Part shown: positions 25,350 through 33,861 of the stretch, one piece after another
Layout of the letters: each line of letters opens with the position of its first letter
Position numbering within the stretch: the stretch's first letter is position 1
DNA from: Methanolinea sp. UBA275
GTDB lineage: Archaea; Halobacteriota; Methanomicrobia; Methanomicrobiales; Methanospirillaceae
NCBI GenBank assembly: GCA_002506105.1
Contig: DAWU01000028.1
Coordinates: 1-64,000, forward strand
Reading direction: 5' to 3'
Length of the DNA: 64,000 nt
Notes under the pieces: generated by a model
Database searches by the model: none
What the model saw: only the letters and a program-made list of their open reading frames with translations
Told to the model about the DNA's origin: nothing
Made by a program: the position numbers and the translations under genes

Positions 25350-25745
25350 ATGTCATGTGAGGATGGGATATGTATGCCTGAATTTGCCACGGCATTCTCC
25401 GGATTAAACGCCGACCGGAAACTGACGCACAGCGAGCTTGTCAGGGCTATCCGGCTGATGATTGCTGATGAATATGAAGCCATCCAGGTCTATACCCAGC
25501 TTGCCGAGTCAATCGATCACGAACTGGCAAAAGAGGTTCTCCTGGATATCGCAGATGAAGAACGGGTACATGCGGGGGAATTTTTGAGACTTCTCCAGGA
25601 ACTTGCCCCGGACGAGATTGATCTCTACGCTCAGGGAGCAGCCGAAGTAGAGGCGGAGATTGCAAAAATCCCGGCTGGGGGGAAGGAACCGGCCGCGGAA
25701 GAGAAGTCTTCGGGACCGAACACAATCGGCTCGCTGAAGGAATGA
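25350..25745 (+). CDS. Encapsulin-associated ferritin-like protein (cargo)
   Basis: This 131-residue protein (123 if it starts at the ATG at 25374, which has an SD-like GAGGATG) has one short ferritin-like two-helix unit. The iron ligands fit the encapsulated ferritin-like type: Glu 41 in ADEYEAI, then Glu 71 and His 74 in DEERVHAGEF. The unit is too short for a full ferritin and would dimerise to form the diiron site. A flexible tail (GGKEPAAEEKSSGPN) ends in TIGSLKE, a match to the encapsulin cargo-loading peptide. The shell gene follows 10 bases later. Confidence 0.88.
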   Translation: MSCEDGICMPEFATAFSGLNADRKLTHSELVRAIRLMIADEYEAIQVYTQLAESIDHELAKEVLLDIADEERVHAGEFLRLLQELAPDEIDLYAQGAAEVEAEIAKIPAGGKEPAAEEKSSGPNTIGSLKE

Positions 25746-25755
25746 ATCTGATACC

Positions 25756-26553
25756 ATGACCAGTAATTACCTTGGAAGGGATGATGCCCCCATACAGGCC
25801 GGGACATGGGAACTCCTTGACAGGACAATGGCTGAAGCTGCAAAGAGTGTCCTTACCGGGAGGCGTCTGCTCCATATCGAGGGGCCTTTTGGCCTCGGCC
25901 TCAAGTCAGTACCCCTGGAAGACTGCCAGGTGAGTGAATGCATGGCGGTCAGCCAGTTCGTGCCGGTTCACCTTGTGAGCACCACGTTTACCCTTGGAGT
26001 GAGGGATTTAATGGCGTTCGAACAGAACGGCCTGCCATTCTCCGCCGCCGCGGCTGCCGAAGCTGCAGTGGAATGTGCAAGGAATGAGGATACCCTGATA
26101 TTCGAGGGAGCCATGGAAAATCCGGGTCTTCTTTCGATGGACGAGACAAACTCACTCAAACTCTCATCCTGGACCACTGTTGGAAAGGCCGCAGACGACA
26201 TCATCCAGGGCATGATTCGGCTCGACGAGGCGGGATTCCACGGGCCGTACTGCCTTGCGCTTGCACCCTCAAGGTACAACCTCCTCTTCCGTCGGTACCT
26301 GCAGGGGCAGAGCACGGAACTTGATCACATCAGAAGTATCATCACCGATGGTGTGTTCAAGGCACCAACCCTGAAAAGCGGGGGAGTCCTGCTGGCCTCG
26401 GGAAAGCGCTATGCGTCAATAGTCCTTGGGCAGGATATGACAATCGGGTATATCGGCCCAATCGGTGACAGCCTCGAGTTCTCCATCTCCGAGAGCCTGG
26501 CGCTTGTCGTGAGGGAGCCAGCCTCGATCTGTGTCCTCAAGGACAAAGAATAA
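25756..26553 (+). CDS. Encapsulin shell protein (family 1, HK97 fold)
   Basis: This 265-residue protein forms a protein nanocompartment. The N-terminus has GRRLLHIEGPFGLGL, as in linocin/encapsulin proteins, and the C-terminus has the signature VLGQDMTIGYIG followed by FSISESLALVVREPASICVLK. The length is usual for family 1. It directly follows the ferritin-like cargo gene, implying iron storage or oxidation inside the shell. The Trp that stacks on flavin in the Thermotoga maritima shell (Trp 87) appears to be Arg here. The last 17 bases overlap the convergent mrfA end. Confidence 0.95.
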   Translation: MTSNYLGRDDAPIQAGTWELLDRTMAEAAKSVLTGRRLLHIEGPFGLGLKSVPLEDCQVSECMAVSQFVPVHLVSTTFTLGVRDLMAFEQNGLPFSAAAAAEAAVECARNEDTLIFEGAMENPGLLSMDETNSLKLSSWTTVGKAADDIIQGMIRLDEAGFHGPYCLALAPSRYNLLFRRYLQGQSTELDHIRSIITDGVFKAPTLKSGGVLLASGKRYASIVLGQDMTIGYIGPIGDSLEFSISESLALVVREPASICVLKDKE

Positions 26554-28831
26554 GGCTTTCCTCACTTTTTTTGCTCATTTTCCCTGAGACGAGGGAGAGG
26601 AGGAGAAGCGTGGCGGCCTTGTCAAGAGGGTGATTGTCGCTCCCGCACTTTGGCGAGAGTATGCATGACGGGCACCCTGTCGTGCACGTGCATTCATCCA
26701 CGAGCATGCGGGCGGTATCGAGGATCTTTTCACAGATCTCATACCCTTTCTCGGCAAGTCCTATTCCGCCTTCATACCCGTCGTAAATATATACCGTCGG
26801 ATCCCCGGAATCCCCTCCGCAGGGGACCGAGAGGCCCCCGAGGTCCCAGCGATCACAGAGGACATGGAATGGCATCACTGCGATCATCACGTGCTCCATC
26901 CCGTGAAGGCCACCGGCAAGATCACTTTCTTGCCGGGATAGTTCCCCGGCCAGCGCAGGTGGAACCTCGATCCAGAGCGCGGTAGTGGAAAACCGCGATG
27001 GCGGAAGATCAAGAGGCTCGATGCCGATCATTGTCTCGGCCTTCAGCAGCTTGTACGAGGTATACTGCTCGGTCACCTCCACATCACCGAAGCAAAGGGA
27101 TGCTCCCGGGAGGGATCGCCGCATCCTGCAGGTCTTGACCCGTATCTGCACCGTGTTCAGGGGGCGTGTATAGTAATCGACCTCAACCGGTGTTGCATGG
27201 ATGGTCCTTGCTTCGAGGTTGAGGGAGTCAATACGGTACTGCTCCCCCTGGTGGATCAGGATGGCGCCGGGATGCGCTTCCCTGAATGCCTGGGACCGGT
27301 CCATGGTCTCGAGCACCTTTCCCCCGGAAAGGACCCTGAAGGATTCCCGCGAACCCCCGTCAAGTCCGACCAGTTCCTGGGCGCGTCTGCTCCCTGAGTA
27401 AATCCATCCTCTCCGTGTCTTCCCGAGCAGCGATTCACGTGCGTGAGCAGCGACAATTCCCGGGAGGGACGGACCGAAGAATTCCAGGTCCCGTTCGCAG
27501 TCGAGGGGGAGTTCAGCCCCGGCACAGAGTACCTGGCCGGAGAGGATATACGGATTCTCCAGGTCGATGATGGCATGCTCGTGGGAAGCCCCGAAGAACG
27601 ATTTGGGATGGTGCATGAAATACTGGTCCAGGGGGTTGGCATACGCAACAAGGAGGGCGAGCGATTCCCTCCCGGAACGCCCCGCACGCCCGATCTGTTG
27701 CCAGGCAGCCGTCATGGTGCCGGGAAATCCCGAAAGGATCACGCCATCAAGGGATCCGACATCTATTCCGACCTCAAGGGCATTTGTGGAGACCACGCCC
27801 CTGAGTATGCCGTTCCTGAGATCAAGCTCCAGCTGGCGTCTCTCCTCGGGGAGGTACCCGGCACGATATGCGCTGATCTGGGGTTTTCCCGGACTGCCGT
27901 GTTCGGATACCAGTTCGGCTGCACGGACTGCGACCAGTTCCGAGATCTTCCTTGAACCCGTGAAGCAGAGCGTCTGGAGGCCGGAGTTCACGCATCGTGC
28001 CATGAGGAGGGAAGTATCCTGAAACATGGAGCGGGTGGAAGGCCATGCGTGGTATGGATTGTAGAACAGGAACACCCGCGGACCATGGGGAGAGCCATCC
28101 TGCGTAATTTCCGTGCAGGGCTCACCGCAGATCCGGGCAGCGAACTGGCCCGGGTTGGCCAGTGTTGCGGTGGAGAGGAAAAAGAGCGGTTCAGATCCGT
28201 AGTGCCTGGCAATCCTCCTGAGCCGTCTTAAGAGGAGTGCCACATGGGACCCGAAGACTCCCCTGTAGCGGTGCGCCTCATCGATCACGACGCCGCCAAG
28301 CCCGGCAAAGAACCGGCTCCACTGGTGATGCCATGAGAGGATATGGTGGAGCTCGTGCGGATTTGTAAGGATGATCCGGGAAGTACGCCGGATGTGCGGC
28401 CTTCTGCCGGTTTCCGTATCGCCATCATACACTGCCGTCATGGAATCAGCCCCGAGATCATGTTCGAGAGATCGCAGGGTCCGCAGCTGATCGTGGGTAA
28501 GGGCTTTCGTGGGATAGACGAAGAGGAACGTCGACGCGGGATCCTCGAGAATTCGCTCGAATACCGGCAGCGCAAAGGCGAGGGTCTTCCCGGACGCCGT
28601 GGGGGTGGTCATGATGATGCTTTTCCCGTCCCGGAATGCCTCAATTGCGTCGCACTGATGGGAATAGAGACGGATATCCCGGGAATCGAGATAGTGCGCA
28701 ATGGGGGGAGGGAGTGTTCGTTCAAGCGAACCATACGTCGCGCTTCGGGAAGCGATCTCTTCCATGTGCACAAAACCGGGCCCGAGGTCAGGATCCCCGG
28801 AGAACCCCGGGAGGATCTCCACAACCTCCAT
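26537..28831 (-). CDS. MrfA-like DEAH helicase (DUF1998/MZB family)
   Basis: This 764-residue superfamily 2 helicase has TPTASGKT (Walker A, about residue 77), VIDEAHRY (DEAH box), a TATLANP motif and GRAGRSGRES (motif VI). The C-terminus has the four-cysteine site CTCTTGCPSCILSPKCG (about residues 715-731), which binds metal in MrfA-type proteins. Bacterial MrfA works with the exonuclease MrfB to remove mitomycin-type DNA damage. The start overlaps the mrfB stop by one base. The role in this archaeon is inferred from the conserved pair. Confidence 0.88.
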   Translation of the reverse strand: MEVVEILPGFSGDPDLGPGFVHMEEIASRSATYGSLERTLPPPIAHYLDSRDIRLYSHQCDAIEAFRDGKSIIMTTPTASGKTLAFALPVFERILEDPASTFLFVYPTKALTHDQLRTLRSLEHDLGADSMTAVYDGDTETGRRPHIRRTSRIILTNPHELHHILSWHHQWSRFFAGLGGVVIDEAHRYRGVFGSHVALLLRRLRRIARHYGSEPLFFLSTATLANPGQFAARICGEPCTEITQDGSPHGPRVFLFYNPYHAWPSTRSMFQDTSLLMARCVNSGLQTLCFTGSRKISELVAVRAAELVSEHGSPGKPQISAYRAGYLPEERRQLELDLRNGILRGVVSTNALEVGIDVGSLDGVILSGFPGTMTAAWQQIGRAGRSGRESLALLVAYANPLDQYFMHHPKSFFGASHEHAIIDLENPYILSGQVLCAGAELPLDCERDLEFFGPSLPGIVAAHARESLLGKTRRGWIYSGSRRAQELVGLDGGSRESFRVLSGGKVLETMDRSQAFREAHPGAILIHQGEQYRIDSLNLEARTIHATPVEVDYYTRPLNTVQIRVKTCRMRRSLPGASLCFGDVEVTEQYTSYKLLKAETMIGIEPLDLPPSRFSTTALWIEVPPALAGELSRQESDLAGGLHGMEHVMIAVMPFHVLCDRWDLGGLSVPCGGDSGDPTVYIYDGYEGGIGLAEKGYEICEKILDTARMLVDECTCTTGCPSCILSPKCGSDNHPLDKAATLLLLSLVSGKMSKKSEESLILCP
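26566..26572 (+). terminator. Oligo-T terminator of the encapsulin operon
   Basis: Seven consecutive T, 12 bases after the encapsulin stop. It lies inside the convergent mrfA coding sequence. Confidence 0.45.
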
Positions 28832-29901
28832 CAGTTCTCCTCCCTGAAAAGGCAGAACAGCCTTGCCAGTGAGACGAGATCCTGGCAGTTGTGCTCCACA
28901 ACAGGGATCAGGGGACCAGGATTCTGCGAGGTGAGGAAAGCCTCATAGAACTCGGGAACCATCATGGAAGGCACATCTTCCTGCCGATAGATGGAGAAGA
29001 GCCGCTGCTCCAGTGTCATGAGGCGGCAATCGGGAAGGGCATCCTTAAAGCGCCTTCTGGAAGGATGGAGGAGATCGTAGTGCGGATTGGTGATATCACA
29101 CGCCTCCCCGTACAGTGCGTAACGCTCCTTCAGGTATGGCACGTCAAAGGTCCTTCCATTATAGGTGACCAGGACCATGTCGCGGGAGAGGTATTCCCTC
29201 GTGGCCTGGAGTGCAGGAAGCTCCTCCTCCATGCTCCTCACAAGATACTGCGAGGTGACGAGGCGGTCATCCTGCAGAAAGGCGAGGCCGATGAGAATGA
29301 TCGGCCTCTGGTAGATCCCGAGGGTTTCCAGGTCGAGGAAGAGGAACCGCTCCGCATCATAGAGCCCGTTCGTGCAGAGTGAAATAGGATGGGAGGCGGG
29401 ATGCCACCGTGTCACCAGGGAGTTGATCTCTTCCGGAGATCCGTCATGCAACGTTGCGAGGATCTCCCTTGCTGAGTCCTGGAACCGGCGGTGATGGAGG
29501 AGATCGCAAATGGTCCTGTATCCCATTCGCTTCAGATCTCTCTCCTTTCGCCTGCCAATCCCGTACACAAGGGTGAGATCCTGGAGAAGGTGCTGCATCA
29601 CCCCCTCAGTATCTTTTTCCGGTAGGCTCAGGGCATGGCTTCGCGTGATGCGGTAGACCGGGCCATCCTGTGTTTCAAGTACGCACCCGGGAAGAGCATC
29701 CTCAATCGTTGTGTCCATGTACCTCTGGAGAAGGGAATGTTTCAGGCGCTGGACGTCATGGTATTCCGATTCAAGAACAGGTGAACCGGAGAGGTGTGCC
29801 CGAAACATCCGGTCATTGCTGATGACGGTATAGTCCGGGGCCTGAACAATACGTTCCCGCCAGAGTCTGCTGGCAGTGTCAAAGGCCAGGGGCAGGGTCA
29901 T
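28831..29901 (-). CDS. MrfB-like DEDD exonuclease (RNase H fold)
   Basis: This 356-residue protein has a DEDD-type nuclease domain in its second half, with FLDLETLG (Asp and Glu), YNGRTFDVPYL (Asp) and the late CQDLVSLARL (Asp). A helix-hairpin-helix-like segment (LVYGIGRRKERDLKRMGY, about residues 110-128) precedes it. This is the MrfB/YprB layout, the partner of the MrfA helicase in a UvrABC-independent repair route known from Bacillus. It is first in the pair, with a palindrome just upstream. Confidence 0.86.
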   Translation of the reverse strand: MTLPLAFDTASRLWRERIVQAPDYTVISNDRMFRAHLSGSPVLESEYHDVQRLKHSLLQRYMDTTIEDALPGCVLETQDGPVYRITRSHALSLPEKDTEGVMQHLLQDLTLVYGIGRRKERDLKRMGYRTICDLLHHRRFQDSAREILATLHDGSPEEINSLVTRWHPASHPISLCTNGLYDAERFLFLDLETLGIYQRPIILIGLAFLQDDRLVTSQYLVRSMEEELPALQATREYLSRDMVLVTYNGRTFDVPYLKERYALYGEACDITNPHYDLLHPSRRRFKDALPDCRLMTLEQRLFSIYRQEDVPSMMVPEFYEAFLTSQNPGPLIPVVEHNCQDLVSLARLFCLFREEN

Positions 29902-29948
29902 GGTATTGCCAGAGAGAATGTATCAGGAGGAACCGCATTTGAGGGTTG

Positions 29949-29960
29949 ACTGTGCACAGT
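29949..29960. promoter_or_regulatory. 12-bp palindrome upstream of mrfB
   Basis: ACTGTGCACAGT is perfect. It lies 48 bases before the mrfB start, just after a TTTTAC element on the minus strand, so it could be an operator for the repair operon. Confidence 0.45.
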
Positions 29961-30109
29961 GAAAGTAAAATGACCCCGCCGCACTGCTTATCCTCTCGTG
30001 CGCTAACCTATCAAAACAAGGTGAATTTTATACCCCTTTACCAAAACGGCGCCGGTTCGTGGCGGAGGGTCAATACCAACCCGGGTGGATTGCACGGTAG
30101 CAGGGGGCG

Positions 30110-30901
30110 ATGAACATGACCATCCGGGGATTTTTGATTGACCTTGACGGGGTGGTCTACACGGGTGGAAATGCAATTCCCGGGGCGCAGGAAACCCTCA
30201 GGTGGCTCTCCCGGGAAGGGTACCCTTTCCGATTTGTCTCGAATACCACACGGAGATCGAAAGCGAGCATCTCGCGCAGGCTTGCTGAGATGCATCTTGA
30301 TATCAGGCCTGAACACATCTTCACTCCGGCAGTCGCTGCGGCATCCCTGATCCGTATGCGGAATTACCGGCGGATATTCCTGCTCACAACCGGGGATGTT
30401 CACCTCGATTTTGAGGCCGCGGGACGTGTCAGATCATGGGATGGTGCCGATGTGGTGGTGGTGGGTGATGCAGGGAATGACTTCACGTATAAAGCCATGA
30501 ACCAGGCATTCCGTCTCATCCAGGCAGGCGTACCCTTCCTTGCGCTTGAGAAAGACCGTTCCTGGATGGACACAGACGGGCTCTCGCTCTCGGCCGGTCC
30601 GTTTGTTGCCGCGCTCGAATATGCCACGGGAAGCACCGCTGAACTTGTGGGGAAGCCGTCACCGGTTTTTTTCCAGACCGCGCTCGATTCCATGGAGCTT
30701 GCCGCGGGTGAATGCGCAATGATCGGGGATGATGCGTATACTGATGTGCGGGGGGCCATGAACATGGGAATGGCCGGACTCCTGGTTGAGACGGGAAAAT
30801 TCAGGCAGGATATCCTGTCAGGGATGCCAGACGTCCCGACCGCAGTGCTGCACTCGCTGGCAGATCTGCCTGCATACCTGAAAAATCCGGATAATTCATG
30901 A
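30110..30901 (+). CDS. HAD-superfamily phosphatase (subclass IIA, NagD-like)
   Basis: This 263-residue hydrolase has the nucleophile motif FLIDLDGVVYTGG at residues 8-20, the Thr motif FVSNTTRRSKAS, and ELVGKPSPVFF followed by CAMIGDDAYTDVRGA. This is the class IIA order with a cap between motifs II and III. Members dephosphorylate nucleotides, phosphoglycolate or sugar phosphates; the substrate is not clear. A TTTTATA element lies at 30026. The stop overlaps the lipoprotein start by ATGA. Confidence 0.9.
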   Translation: MNMTIRGFLIDLDGVVYTGGNAIPGAQETLRWLSREGYPFRFVSNTTRRSKASISRRLAEMHLDIRPEHIFTPAVAAASLIRMRNYRRIFLLTTGDVHLDFEAAGRVRSWDGADVVVVGDAGNDFTYKAMNQAFRLIQAGVPFLALEKDRSWMDTDGLSLSAGPFVAALEYATGSTAELVGKPSPVFFQTALDSMELAAGECAMIGDDAYTDVRGAMNMGMAGLLVETGKFRQDILSGMPDVPTAVLHSLADLPAYLKNPDNS

Positions 30902-32022
30902 TGCAGATGCGCTTCCTGCCATATCTTCTTCTCATATGTGGTGCGTTTTTTGCGCTCTGCAGTGCCGGATGCCTTGAAGGGATTCCTTTTCTTGGTCCCC
31001 CGGCGGTGTACCCGCATATTGTTCCCATCGAGGGCGGCACCATGCCGGAGCCCCCGAGGTACATGTTCGCATTCCAGGACAGGAATGTTGAAGTGGATGC
31101 ACCCGTGGAGGCCCCGGTCTATGCAGGGGCAAGGGCAACTGACAAGAGCGCCCGTATTTTTGACCGTGCGCTCACGGAACCCCAGTGGAGGGAGGGCATA
31201 TACAGGGCACTCATCAGCGATCCGGCACAGGACGCATTGTATATAGGCGTGATCAGCACCCTGAAGGCAGAACAGCATCTCAACAGTCTTGACTCCGACG
31301 AATATGCCGAGCTTATGGCAGTCTTCGTACAGTCAATCCCGTATGAGAACCAGAATCTCACCAGCCCGAGGTATCCCATAGAGACGTATGTGGACGGGAT
31401 GGGCGACTGCGATGACAAGAGCCTGTTCCTTGCAGGCCTTCTCAGCCGTGAAGGGTACCGGACGGCGCTCCTCTATTTCGAACCGGAACGGCACATGGCG
31501 GTGGGGGTGGGTTGCCCGGAGCGCGGATACAGGAATACCGGGTATGCCTATATTGAGACTACCAACGTGAGCCTGGTGGGAATCCCTCCGGAAACACTTG
31601 CTGGAGGGACCGTGCTCTCTTCGCCGCCTGTGGTTATCCCCGTCGGAAACGGCATGCTGAACTACACCCTCTGCAACGAGACATCGGCCATCTGGCGTTT
31701 AAAAGGCGATTCAGAGCAAATCCTTGCCAGGATAGAGACAGAAGTCCGGGATATGGAAACGAGGCTCGAAGAAAAGAAGGGAGTCCTTGACGCCCGGAAA
31801 TCGTCCCTTGAAGCGTTTCTCTCCGTCGGTGATACTGGCGGATACAACAGGGGAGTTGCCGCCTACAATGCAGAGGTTTCGCAGTATAACCAGATGCGGG
31901 CCGATCTCCTGACCAGGGTGGAGAGGTTCAACCGGATTGCGGAAGTTCATAATTTTATTGTAACGAGCCAGCATGACAGGAAAGGCATCTGGGAGTGGTA
32001 TCTAACCTTCCCAGGTCTCTGA
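30898..32022 (+). CDS. Transglutaminase-like lipoprotein
   Basis: This 374-residue protein has a signal peptide ending in a lipobox (CSAGC, lipidated Cys about residue 25), so it is probably anchored outside the membrane. The middle has a transglutaminase-like catalytic set: Cys in GMGDCDDKSLFLAGLL, His in ERHMAVGV and a polar residue in YAYIETT. The C-terminal third is a predicted coiled coil (residues about 270-345, rich in Glu, Arg and Leu). Cell-surface cysteine-protease or crosslinking roles are possible. The function is unknown. Confidence 0.8.
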   Translation: MMQMRFLPYLLLICGAFFALCSAGCLEGIPFLGPPAVYPHIVPIEGGTMPEPPRYMFAFQDRNVEVDAPVEAPVYAGARATDKSARIFDRALTEPQWREGIYRALISDPAQDALYIGVISTLKAEQHLNSLDSDEYAELMAVFVQSIPYENQNLTSPRYPIETYVDGMGDCDDKSLFLAGLLSREGYRTALLYFEPERHMAVGVGCPERGYRNTGYAYIETTNVSLVGIPPETLAGGTVLSSPPVVIPVGNGMLNYTLCNETSAIWRLKGDSEQILARIETEVRDMETRLEEKKGVLDARKSSLEAFLSVGDTGGYNRGVAAYNAEVSQYNQMRADLLTRVERFNRIAEVHNFIVTSQHDRKGIWEWYLTFPGL

Positions 32023-32073
32023 CCCTGGAAGGGAAAACCCGTGAGCAATTCCCCATGACCTGTCAGGTCCGGC

Positions 32074-32991
32074 TCAACATACCCAATCAACGACATGGAG
32101 CCCTGACACTTCATGCCCAGCATACTCCGGCGAGGATGTGATCCGCCGGACGGCGCAATCGCAGTATTCACGGGCGGAGTCAATCCCGATGAACCTGCGC
32201 CCGAGCCGCCATGCGGCCAGAGTTGTGGTCCCCGCACCGTTGAAGGGATCCAGGATGATGTCTCCCCGGTAACTGAACAGCTTGAGAAGTCTCCGGGGCA
32301 GTTCTTCGGGGAACATGGCAGGATGGTGAAAATCCCGCATTCTTATCTCGGGGGGGAATGTCCACTTTCCCATCACCCATTCCTTGAACTCAACATCTGT
32401 GATGTCGATATCCTCTCTCCGGCCAACTTTCTTGTGAGACTCCTTGTCAAAGACCTCGATAAACTCCCAGGTGTACTTGAGATAGGGCATGGAAGGGGAC
32501 TTCCAGCTCCCCCAGGCGGTGAACTTGGCGTTGTAATTGTTCTTCTCCCACAGGATTTCGGCCTTCCATAAAAATCCAATCTGTTGCAGGTGGGTGGAGA
32601 TGATGTGGTGGGTAGGCACATAGTCCGAAAAGAGGGGCTGGATGTTCACCGCAAGCCTCCCGCCTGGTTTGAGAACCCGGTAACACTCCTGAAAGATCCT
32701 GCGCAGCTTGGAAAAATACTCGTTCCATTCCCTCGTATCGTCAAGGGGATCCTTCGCATATGCATGGCCGAAATTATAGGGAGGGGATGTGATCACCATG
32801 TCAATGCTTTCCCCAGGGATTGCAGAAAGCACGGCCTCTGCATCTCCACAGAGTATCCGGTTGGTATAGGGTATGATCTCCGGGGGTTCCGTGTGTGGTA
32901 TTGCAGCATTTGCCCCCTTGCTGCCTCTGCGTATTCTCTCTTTCCCCGCCTTGTCCGGGATTACCGGGGTCCGTCTGGAACGGGAGACCAT
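32074..32991 (-). CDS. Site-specific DNA methyltransferase (beta class, TSPPYN)
   Basis: This 305-residue enzyme has the catalytic motif TSPPYN near residue 68 and the AdoMet-binding DPFNGAGTT near residue 254, so the catalytic motif comes first (beta class). A SPPY motif is most common in N4-cytosine enzymes, but N6-adenine is not excluded. The region in between (KYTWEFIEVFDKESHKK) is typical. No restriction endonuclease or specificity gene is adjacent, so it is a solitary methyltransferase. Confidence 0.88.
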   Translation of the reverse strand: MVSRSRRTPVIPDKAGKERIRRGSKGANAAIPHTEPPEIIPYTNRILCGDAEAVLSAIPGESIDMVITSPPYNFGHAYAKDPLDDTREWNEYFSKLRRIFQECYRVLKPGGRLAVNIQPLFSDYVPTHHIISTHLQQIGFLWKAEILWEKNNYNAKFTAWGSWKSPSMPYLKYTWEFIEVFDKESHKKVGRREDIDITDVEFKEWVMGKWTFPPEIRMRDFHHPAMFPEELPRRLLKLFSYRGDIILDPFNGAGTTTLAAWRLGRRFIGIDSAREYCDCAVRRITSSPEYAGHEVSGLHVVDWVC

Positions 32992-33129
32992 GGGTACAAG
33001 GAATATTGCCCCGCCTCGTGAAAAAGGGCAGTGCTTATGGGATGTGTGATACCAATGGCGATGTGAAGGTCACAAGCGTTTAATCCTTGTGCCCCGAGAT
33101 ACTGTACTATCAGACTCCTGGAGGGTATC

Positions 33130-33861
33130 ATGCTGGAAATCAAGGATATTCAAGTAAAAATTGGGGAGCGGGAGGTTCTCCGCGACATCAACCTCCACAT
33201 CAAGGAAGGGGAAACCCACGTCCTGATGGGACCCAATGGATCGGGCAAGACCACCCTTTTACGCACAATCATGGGATTTGCCGGCCTTGAGGTGACATCC
33301 GGGCAGATCCTCTTCAAGGGAAAGGACGTGACACATATGCCCATCCACGAAAGGGCAAAACTCGGTATGGGAATGCTCTTCCAGAGGCCCCCTACCATTG
33401 CCGGTCTCAAGCTTGGGAAACTCCTGGCAGTTACTTCAGGGGAGCGTGCCGGCATGGTCAGTGAGTACACCCGCTATCTTCACATGGATAACTTCATGGA
33501 CCGTGCAATAAACCTGGGATTTTCTGGAGGCGAGATAAAGAGGAGCGAAGTTTTGCAGCTGATGGTCCAGCAACCGGATTTCGTCATGCTTGACGAACCT
33601 GAAAGCGGGGTCGATCTCGAAAATATCACCCTCATTGGCAATGCAATTGCCAGGCTGCTCGAGAAAGACGTGCACATCGTGAACAGAAAGAAGAGCGGGC
33701 TTGTGATTACACACACCGGGTATATTCTCGATTACCTTGATGCAGATTTCGGGCACGTCATGTGCGACGGCGTATTCCGCTGTCACGGGAACCCAAGGGA
33801 GATACTCCGGGTGATCAAGACATCAGGATACAAGGAGTGCCTTGCATGCCAGAAGATATAG
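33130..33861 (+). CDS. sufC: Fe-S assembly ATPase SufC
   Basis: This 243-residue ABC ATPase has Walker A GPNGSGKTT at about residue 36, the signature region FSGGEIKRSEVLQL and Walker B VMLDEPESGVD. The SGVD and KRSE variants are characteristic of SufC. It drives Fe-S cluster assembly on SufB. It overlaps sufB by 16 bases, and only these two suf genes are present, as in the minimal archaeal SUF/SMS systems. Confidence 0.94.
   Translation: MLEIKDIQVKIGEREVLRDINLHIKEGETHVLMGPNGSGKTTLLRTIMGFAGLEVTSGQILFKGKDVTHMPIHERAKLGMGMLFQRPPTIAGLKLGKLLAVTSGERAGMVSEYTRYLHMDNFMDRAINLGFSGGEIKRSEVLQLMVQQPDFVMLDEPESGVDLENITLIGNAIARLLEKDVHIVNRKKSGLVITHTGYILDYLDADFGHVMCDGVFRCHGNPREILRVIKTSGYKECLACQKI

Noticed and set aside
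30400..31278. Minus-strand frame opposite the HAD and lipoprotein genes
   Set aside because: It is antisense to two genes with clear motifs and signal peptide, and has no family features.
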